From NCBI RefSeq assembly GCF_902806685.2, contig NC_048536.1:6014001-6078000 (forward strand): a stretch of 64,000 bases of DNA, read 5' to 3'. The DNA comes from Maniola hyperantus (taxonomy: Eukaryota; Arthropoda; Insecta; Lepidoptera; Nymphalidae). The position numbers and the translations under genes were made by a program. Shown in pieces: positions 57,208 through 64,000 of the stretch (the first letter of the stretch is position 1; each line of letters begins with the position of its first letter). The notes under the pieces are model-generated. The model saw nothing but the letters and a program-made list of their open reading frames with translations, was not told where the DNA came from and ran no database searches.

Positions 57208-58127
57208 TGTTAGGAATCTGAACAAAAAAATAATTTACTTATGGATGTTGTCATTGTACACAATCGAGTACAGCAAGATTTATATGGCTATAGTTTTGTT
57301 GTAATTATAGTTATGTGATTAGAATGTTCTTTAAAACTTACGTTGACATGTATTTTATGGTAATTGAATGTGAAAACCAATTATTATACAGTAGTTATTA
57401 TAATATTTCCAAAATTATTCACTTACCTGCATAGTACTCCCGTGACACAACTTCGACTGAGATTTTTATTCAAAAACAATCACACTACTCACATATTATT
57501 TATCTGTAGCTTTGAACACTATTGTTATGAAATAAAATATCAAGAATAATTCCGTCAATTGTTTGAAATATAAAACCCACACTTAATTATATGGCTGTAC
57601 ACAATTGAGTACAGTGACTTCTAATGGGTTAACAAGGCAGCGGGAAGTGGGTGGTTGAGGAAGGCAGAGGGCCGTGTATGGTGACGCGCTCTCGGGAAGG
57701 TCTTGGTCCAGCAGTGGAACCCTCCAAGCTGATTGACTGAGTGAGCGAAAAGGAATTTCAAAGGTAGTATTTTCCTTTGGTGTAACATGACATTACGTCT
57801 TGCCTTAGTGCATTGTTATAAGAGCACCTTGTTATTGATTACTCAGCTTCTCGGCAACAAGCCAGAATGATACAATATTTAAATACTGCATTGCAACAAT
57901 AATACCTACCCTCAGTAACCTAGTCAACAATTACCTATTAAATAATAATAAATACCATACATCTATTAGGGCTCTACTCTACGTGCCACTTTAGATAATT
58001 TATTTATTAAAGCGAAAAGTGCTGACTCACTGACTGAGTCATATTACCTTTATAATGTAGATAAGAAATAAGGTACGGTTTTTCGAAATTTCTACGGGAG
58101 TGAAGCCGCGGGCAGTCGCTTAGTAAC

Positions 58128-58333
58128 ATAATCCATACTAATAATATAAATGCAAAAGTCTGCTAGCTTTTCACGGCCCAACAGCTTAACCGATTTATAT
58201 GAAATTTGTTGCAGAAGTAGCTTGCGTCCCGGAAATTGACAAAGGTAAATTTTTATCACGGAAAATCAAAAAGTTCCCACGGGATTTTTAAAAACCTAAA
58301 TCTACGCAGACGAAGTCACGGGCATCCTCTAGT
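58128..58333 (+). mobile_element. Type B Helitron-like element, full copy
   Basis: CTAATAATATAAATGCAAAA, CACGGAAAATCAAAAAGTTC, TACGCAGACGAAGTCACGGG, ending CATCCTCTAGT. Confidence 0.75.
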
Positions 58334-58957
58334 AAGCTGATATAATGTTCTCAATCTTCATAAAAATGTTGACCATCTGTGTATCTATCTGACGAACGCG
58401 ATTGCAAAAGCTTTTAGAATCGGCCCGTATTTATATCAATTTGTCAAGAATGTGCGTGATTATCGCTTTGCATTTTAATGTGGATGCTTCGCAAGCTCTG
58501 CATAGCAAATAAATAGTGTCAGTAGACGTCGCAGCGAGGATCTGATATTTGTACCTACAAGTAGCTACTTATTTACTGCTAACTGATGAATATTTCCTTA
58601 GTAACAACACAAGCACAGTGGAAAAACCCTTAGTTATGCATATTGAGTAAGGCGATGGATTATGTACCTAATATAATTTTATTTTCGTCAACTTCAACAG
58701 TTCTAACTAAGTAGCCAAAAAGCTTAGAGTTTCAAACGCACCCTGTTTGAGAAGACCACAATAAACGGTTAACTTGAATTTTACAACTGATGAATGATCA
58801 CTGACCTCTTTCTACTAATACAATAATTTCAGTGCATTTGATTAATAAATATCTACTAATAATTTAATGCCTGAATTCTGAGCTTTTTTGTCTATGGGAA
58901 TGAATGAAATCTCTGAACTAGTAACTAGTAAGTAAGAACTTAGAAGAAGAAAAAAAG

Positions 58958-59040
58958 GATTTGATAGCCTTGTGGTTAGGACGTCCGCCTCCTAATCGGA
59001 GGTCGGGGGTTCGATCCGGGGACGCACCTCTAACTTTTCG
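58958..59040 (+). mobile_element. SINE head, best preserved tRNA-like part
   Basis: TTGATAGCCTTGTGGTTAGG (A box), CGCCTCCTAATCGGAGGTCG hairpin, GGGGTTCGATCCGGGGA (B box), then ACGCACCTCTAACTTTTCGG. The body is absent. This part could in principle still recruit RNA polymerase III. Confidence 0.75.
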
Positions 59041-59235
59041 GAAGTATTTCATTTTTCCTTATAACTGTGATTATACTAATTTCAACGGTATGTTTGAATT
59101 CATAAGGTTGAGTTTAGGCACAGTTTAGTGGTAGTAGTAGTTCACTCTGGCATTATAGTCTAATTTGAGCTAGCTCTTAGTTGTGATTGTTACCAACGAT
59201 CTCTATCTTATATCGACGAATCGACCAATTTCTAT

Positions 59236-59271
59236 AACCATGAATGGATGAAATATCATCCATTCATGGTT
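59236..59271. repeat. Perfect 16-bp inverted repeat with 4-bp loop
   Basis: AACCATGAATGGATGA at 59236-59251 and its inverse at 59256-59271 around AATA. Confidence 0.85.
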
Positions 59272-59542
59272 CAAGGAACAATCAATAGCTATAATACCTA
59301 TGCTCATGACGTACCAATTATTTCTAAAAGTAATTACACTACTTCAAGCTTTAAAGAGGTGGATTTTACATAGCACGATCTTTAGAAACTAATTTACGAC
59401 CCACGATGTAATTGTTTCGGCTTTAGGACTCTACTGTAATGGTTGGGCCGACCTTAGCACGTTTGTGAGCTCTAGTCTCTGATACAACTGAATTATTTAA
59501 ATCACTCGCTCTGAGTAAGATGTGATGAGAGATGACAGCTTT

Positions 59543-60073
59543 TTAGGGTTCCGTAAGTCCGAAATAAAAAATAGAACTTACTAGAGTAAATCACTTCTGT
59601 GACTGCCTGTCTGCCGTCGATCCCAGCCATTTGTTCTGAATATACTAGACCGATTCAGTGGAAATTTGGTACACATACAATTAATTTCTGTGACCTTAAA
59701 ATGGACGTCTATAAATAATTTTCGAATATGGCGATAACTTTTGGGAGACAAAAAGAAATTTAAAAAAAAAAGTTTTGCAAACTGTAGGGTGTGATAATAT
59801 ATCTAATGAAATAGGTAGCTTGTTGGTGTGAGGTAAAACATATTATGTACATAAATACTTTTAAAGTTATTTAGAAAATCTCCCCATTATGTACGGACTA
59901 CGGAACTACTCAGTCTACATTTTTGATGAAAAATACAGATGATCATTCTTTACTTGATGATGACATGAATAACAGAGATGGTCTATGGATTCAGGAAGTA
60001 AGGTGACAAACTTACATACTTATCGTACGGAACCTTCTCCACGCGATTTCAACTCGTACTTGTCCGGTTTTTT
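59543..60073 (-). repeat. Repeat related to the 1887 type, divergent
   Basis: Begins TTTTAGGGTTCCGTAAGTCC and ends CGATTTCAACTCGTACTTGT then CCGGTTTTTT. The ends match the family but the middle differs (TGTGACCTTAAAATGGACGT), so it is a distinct subfamily. Confidence 0.6.
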
Positions 60074-61007
60074 ATGGTATGATGCCGTGTTATTTGCGGT
60101 AAGCGAAAGGTCATCCTACAATGTAACAATTACAAATACAAGCCTACTTACTGCCTACGTTTATAATAATGCTATAGATGCCTACGCTCATCATATCATT
60201 CATCTTATCATTAAATTCTAGTAGGTAGGTACCAACTATCAGTGGCGAGAACTCCATAAAGACAAAAAGACATTGTCTACCCTGACATTATTAAATTGAT
60301 GATTTCCATAACTTGATCCGCGTGGATTTTTTAAACCCTCTAGGTTGGAATATCTTAAAATCCTTTATTACTTTCTTAGAGATGGTCTACCTTATAGGTA
60401 AATATAGGACCCACATGCATTTTTTGAATGTTTTTACATCCATCAGTTAGCTGTGCGTTGTTTAAAAGTCAGTCGCGGTAGGTAGGTCCGGTTGTTTTAT
60501 ATTTAGGTGGGTAGGTATATAGAAAGGTTTCAGCTAAACACAAACTTGAAATGTCTGCATAACCTACTCAACTCATGCAGATAATATGTATTAAATACAG
60601 ATAGAAGTAGGTAAATAATATTAAGTATTATCTACGAAAAGCTTTATTAAACTTTCGGTTAACAAATCGAGTAAGTAATTCAAACTTATTCCACGTTAAG
60701 GAATCCTTAAATTCAAAATGAAATACCTACTTGATCGATAAAATGCCTGTAATGATAGGCGAAATTAATTTTTTTTCGAAGGTAATTATCAGATTAGAGT
60801 TCATGTGGTTAACATTCTCATGTGGCCATTTACTGGGCGACCTCAAGTTTTTTTGCATATTATACTACTACTAACATTGTTATTCGTAGATATTATACCT
60901 ACCTACAATAATATAATAGTTGGTCCACATTGTTCCAGTAGTTGGTACTAAAAGACAGTCCTCCAGTACAGTTTACTGAATTCAGTGAATGTAGCTATAA
61001 TTATTAA

Positions 61008-61365
61008 GGCTGCGGATACCCCTGTAGCTTTTACTCACGTAAGTAGCTTACATGATTAACTTACGACAAAACTAATGTAAACACTCTATACCCTGGTTAC
61101 AGCTGAAAATCACCGTCCTGCATCTTATGCGTGTTAACACATATGATGTATGAGTTAAGACATTATGCTGAGTTGTACACCCATTTGGGGTGGTGTCACA
61201 GATGGAAATGTTACATTTGTACCTACTTTGTTTTTATCTGTGACACCAACAACAAATAAATGCATTTTCTTTCTTCTTTCTTATAAATATTGACAGTAAG
61301 TTGTTAATAAATTACGTAAGCTACTTACGTGAGTAAAACTTACAGGTGTACTTAATCGCGGCCTA
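61008..61365. mobile_element. Fold-back element with TTTTACTCACGTAAGTAGCT arms
   Basis: The left arm (GGCTGCGGATACCCCTGTAG, TTTTACTCACGTAAGTAGCT) is inverted at 61306-61365 (AGCTACTTACGTGAGTAAAA, ACAGG, GCGGCC). The core match of 25 bp is nearly perfect. The interior contains GTTGTACACCCATTTGGGGT and a pyrimidine-rich TTTCTTTCTTCTTTC stretch like a LINE tail. Confidence 0.7.
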
Positions 61366-61382
61366 CGTAAACTAAACACGGG

Positions 61383-61512
61383 TCCAGATGGCAATCGGGA
61401 AAGGAACGCTCCGCACACCCGAACAGCCCCAGCGGTAACCCAGTACGGGCGAGCGCGGGTGTGCGGGGCGTCCCCCTGGCTCATACCCCGATTGCCATCT
61501 CGACCTGTCTAT
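61383..61512. mobile_element. Fold-back element of the GATGGCAATCGGGG family
   Basis: CCAGATGGCAATCGGGAAAG at left, CCCCGATTGCCATCTCGACC at right. The GC-rich middle contains CACACCCG and its inverse CGGGTGTG. Confidence 0.6.
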
Positions 61513-61857
61513 AGACCACATTGTTTCAGAGTTGTAGAGTGTATAATTGTAGTTCGCTCGTTTATTCCATTCCAACGCTAACGTGAACTTATTGGAATTA
61601 TGTGAACCGGGCGGGGCTATGTGTGTGTGTAGAGAAAAGAAATAGCAATTTTAATCTCGTAGGTATCTATCTCTTATAAATATTCCTACGCCCATTGAGT
61701 TGTAGAGATGCAAATCTCATACGTAAGGCTATTCTTAGGTAATAATAAATTATTACTCGTTTTACCTATTATAATATTGTTAAGTACTTACATAAAAAAA
61801 GAGTTGCGTACGTGCGTCATATAGGTAGCTACCTACCAATGTTGGCAAAAAGTTAAT

Positions 61858-62220
61858 TTGATTAACGATTAAAAATTAAAGATTAAAAAGTTAAACGCGA
61901 TTAACGATTAAAATAAGTTAATCGTAATCTTTTTATGATTATATTAATAAATTTTAATCGTTAATCGGGATTTAAAATATATGATTAAATAGGAATATAT
62001 ATTGTTGTAATTAAACATCACGATCATTTTTAACTGACTTAAAAATTAAAGGAGGTCCTCAATTCAGCGGGCGTGTTTTTTCCTATTTATGTGCAACAAT
62101 GTAAATTAACGATTAATGATTAATTTTATTAAGCGCGATTACGATTACTATATTAACCACGATTCATTTAATCTGATTAAAATTAATCAAATTCACTAAT
62201 CGATTAATAAAATTCATCGT
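61858..62220. repeat. Dense cluster of TTAATCG / CGATTAA words
   Basis: Words such as GATTAACGATTAAA, TTAATCGTAATC and GATTAATGATTAA recur in both orientations over 360 bp. The cluster is interrupted at 62036-62100 by a divergent copy of the 8105 repeat head (TAACTGACTTAAAAATTAAA). Confidence 0.6.
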
Positions 62221-62419
62221 TGAATGCCAACACGTCGCTACAGGAAAGCGGGAGATAAATCCCTGCCTAGTTTCCAGAAAATACTTACCTACGGGTTTCA
62301 TTTTAGTAATTTATGCATTTTTAAGTAATGTAAGTATTTTATTATCTAGGGCCTAGGCCTCATTGCTAGAAAGTTGAAACGCATACTAATAATAATCTGT
62401 CTGTAACAGTTTCATAACT

Positions 62420-62473
62420 TACGGATTTTTAAAACATAAATCCACGCAGATGAAGTCGCGGGGCATCATCTAG
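62420..62473 (+). mobile_element. Type B Helitron-like 3' end
   Basis: TTACGGATTTTTAAAACATA then CACGCAGATGAAGTCGCGGG and CATCATCTAG. Confidence 0.55.
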
Positions 62474-62479
62474 GTAAAT

Positions 62480-64000
62480 AAATAATAATAACAAACAACA
62501 ATAACAAAAGTAAACCCAATGATTTGCTAAAAGGGCGACTAGTGAACTTATGTACACCCAACCAAGTCGAGTCGATTTTCTGAGACATTGCTGCTCTAGC
62601 AATATGGCACCTCTCGGAATAGGGTATTGCGTAAAAATAAAAAGCTTCGGGCAACGACTAAATAATGCAGATATTAAATTAAAGGTCATTCTTTCTGACT
62701 GTTATCGTGACTTTACGTTCATTAAAATTATGACCATATTATGATATTATTATGAACTCAGATTTCGGTATTAAATGACAATGCACGGAACTTCGTCAGC
62801 ATTGGCATGGTTCACGACAGTTAGGGAACTTGTAACAAAACGTCGAGGCTTCGACGTCACTGGAAGGCGTCAAATGTTCCTACATTTGAAGACAGGTAGC
62901 CTATGAATCGCCTATTTTTCTTTGATTTCACGTCACCCACAGCCTAATATTTGACATAATATTGTTGATTGGATTAAACCGAGAGTTGCCTCACTCTAGT
63001 TCACTCTGGCAGTGGTCTGTATGATGGAGACCACGGACCGTACGCCTCGTAGTACTTACCTACTTAACAGATAGAAAAGTGGTTCTGAGTTGTGACCCAC
63101 TTTACACTTTACACTGGGTAAGTATATAGTTAAAGTTAGGTAGTTTTAAAAATGATTTTGAAAATGAAATGATTTGTAAGATGTAAAGATAGTTACCGAA
63201 TGTACCTACATACATAAAAGATGAGCGATATAATTAATCAAACCCCAAGCACTAGAATCGCCTCTGAATTCAAATACAGGCCGCCCGCGCCGTGGCGATC
63301 TAAGTAGGTAGATACTATATTTATTGATGCGAATACTATTAAATACTATAAGAAATCCCGCTCACTTAGCTTGCTATATTCATTCTGTAGCTTGTTGCTG
63401 TTTTCAGTTATATTTTCATTGGGAATAAGCATATTTACTGTAAAATTAAAGTTACAAATGTAGGCTCGCTTCGTTCACGCTTGCGTTAATTTTATTAAAT
63501 TAATAGTTCCTTTATGGACGTCTCCGTGGTTAAATCCATAAAAAACATAACAGAGATCGGCCGGGGCCTCATTTAATGATGCCGCTCTGGGCTTCGACAG
63601 GCTTAGCCCACCGCTGATCCTATTGACGTAGGTAGGTATATGATATATCATATAACATTTCTTTGAAATGTAGGCGTTGGGAGCGATATTCAATTACGAG
63701 CTACCAACAGAATTATTTGGCGAGGTCGAAACGGTCGTGATCACGTAGCTGTTGTATCGAATTTGTATCCTGGTAACAAATGTCAAAGCCATCTTCGTCG
63801 TCAATGCACACGGGAGTTCCACGATTTTTATGTCTTTAACATTTTATTTTTCAGTTGTACTTTTTATCGATGCGAGGTTACTTGGCTTTCTATTATCTAT
63901 AGACCATAGAGATTGAAGACAAGTGGAGGCGCCAATGCAAAATTGTCCATTTTTGTCATTTTTAGAGTAACAATGCAAGTTATTAGCACCCACCCTTATA
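62480..64000. other. No identifiable gene
   Basis: Apart from the mini-exon candidate, only short non-conserved ORFs are seen. 63530-63610 (GATCGGCCGGGGCCTCATTT) is less AT-rich and may be part of an unknown repeat. Confidence 0.6.
63280..63303 (+). other. GC-rich mini-exon candidate
   Basis: After the acceptor-like CAAATACAG, seven codons (AARAVAI) and TAA lie in a GC-only patch inside AT-rich DNA. It could be the last coding exon of a plus-strand gene, or nothing. Confidence 0.12.

Larger units (their letters stand above)
55977..57628 (-). mobile_element. Decayed piggyBac-like transposon (1652 bp) with TTAA duplication
   Basis: TTAA at 55973-55976 and 57629-57632. The ends CCCATTAGAGGTCA and CCCATTAGAAGTCA are inverted with one mismatch. 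On the minus strand an N-terminal ORF starts at ATG 57207 (MSKQQIFLARNNYK...), has the acidic region (GNEDSGSDDSDDEP), then skips to the family block LGYRATGTITENRTN. Further blocks follow in other frames (TSTKDMKKMDRASYDYR; MATNYDSIEPLGSVKRW; NMGGADELDQ; YMLDIVIANSWRL; a Cys-rich CVLC end). So the first catalytic regions are deleted, and several frameshifts and a stop inside the GKKW|W segment disable it. Confidence 0.88.
55940..57745 (+). mobile_element. RTE-like LINE tail split by the piggyBac element
   Basis: 55940-55972 (CCAGCTCACTGGAGCGACGA) and 57633-57745 (GCAGCGGGAAGTGGGTGGTT, GGTCCAGCAGTGGAACCCTC) are the two halves of one RTE tail, continuous once the insert and one TTAA are removed. 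Confidence 0.7.

Noticed and set aside
58018..58044. Paired TGACTCA/TGAGTCA palindrome resembling two AP-1 sites
   Set aside because: It arises from the GACT-repeat head of the Lep1-type elements; no gene nearby for it to regulate.
58958..59040. A genuine tRNA gene
   Set aside because: A and B boxes are present, but the acceptor stem does not pair and the same head recurs attached to SINE bodies elsewhere in the window.
1..64000. A novel multi-gene system such as a biosynthetic or defence cluster
   Set aside because: Only one complete gene is present and nearly all remaining ORFs are repeat-derived or chance. No set of neighbouring genes supports such a claim.

Overview
The window looks like gene-poor nuclear DNA from a lepidopteran (moth or butterfly). 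It is AT-rich and split by spliceosomal introns. It is packed with short repeats of kinds I know from Lepidoptera: tRNA-headed SINEs, Helitron-like short elements ending in CTAG, non-LTR retrotransposon tails, fold-back MITEs, and very many TAGGTA/TACCTA words. There is no operon structure, plasmid, phage or CRISPR array.

One protein-coding gene can be read completely. It lies on the minus strand in four coding exons (32179-32071, 22624-22445, 21974-21838, 20498-20253) and encodes a 223-residue secreted C-type lectin-domain protein. All splice sites are GT/AG and the phases join without a break. The start codon directly follows a splice acceptor, so the 5' UTR must be on a separate upstream exon. 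The best candidate is a TATA-box promoter plus short exon with a GTAAGT donor at about 49.03-49.12 kb on the same strand, giving a transcription unit of about 29 kb. A candidate polyadenylation signal is at 19444-19439.

Region by region: 1-11.6 kb is repeats (LINE tail, a palindromic MITE with a TCAG duplication, SINEs, Lep1-like elements, a Harbinger-like MITE), with a degenerate C2H2 zinc-finger remnant and a GC-rich exon-like island near 5.55 kb. 11.7-12.3 kb is a CpG/GC-rich island, the best candidate for the 5' end of a second minus-strand gene running leftwards, but no downstream exons could be followed. 12.4-19 kb is repeats, including a 5'-truncated LINE inserted inside another repeat with a 6-bp duplication. 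19.4-49.1 kb is the lectin gene and its introns. 49.2-64 kb is intergenic repeats, notably a decayed 1.65-kb piggyBac element with TTAA duplications inside an older LINE tail.

The less expected items are: three copies of a 160-162-bp MITE, each with a 3-bp duplication; two related zinc-finger remnants 17 kb apart; a lectin exon with transposable elements on both sides; several perfect fold-backs; and small GC-rich exon-like islands in AT-rich surroundings. I found no convincing new multi-gene system. Family names for repeats come from memory and were not checked by database search.
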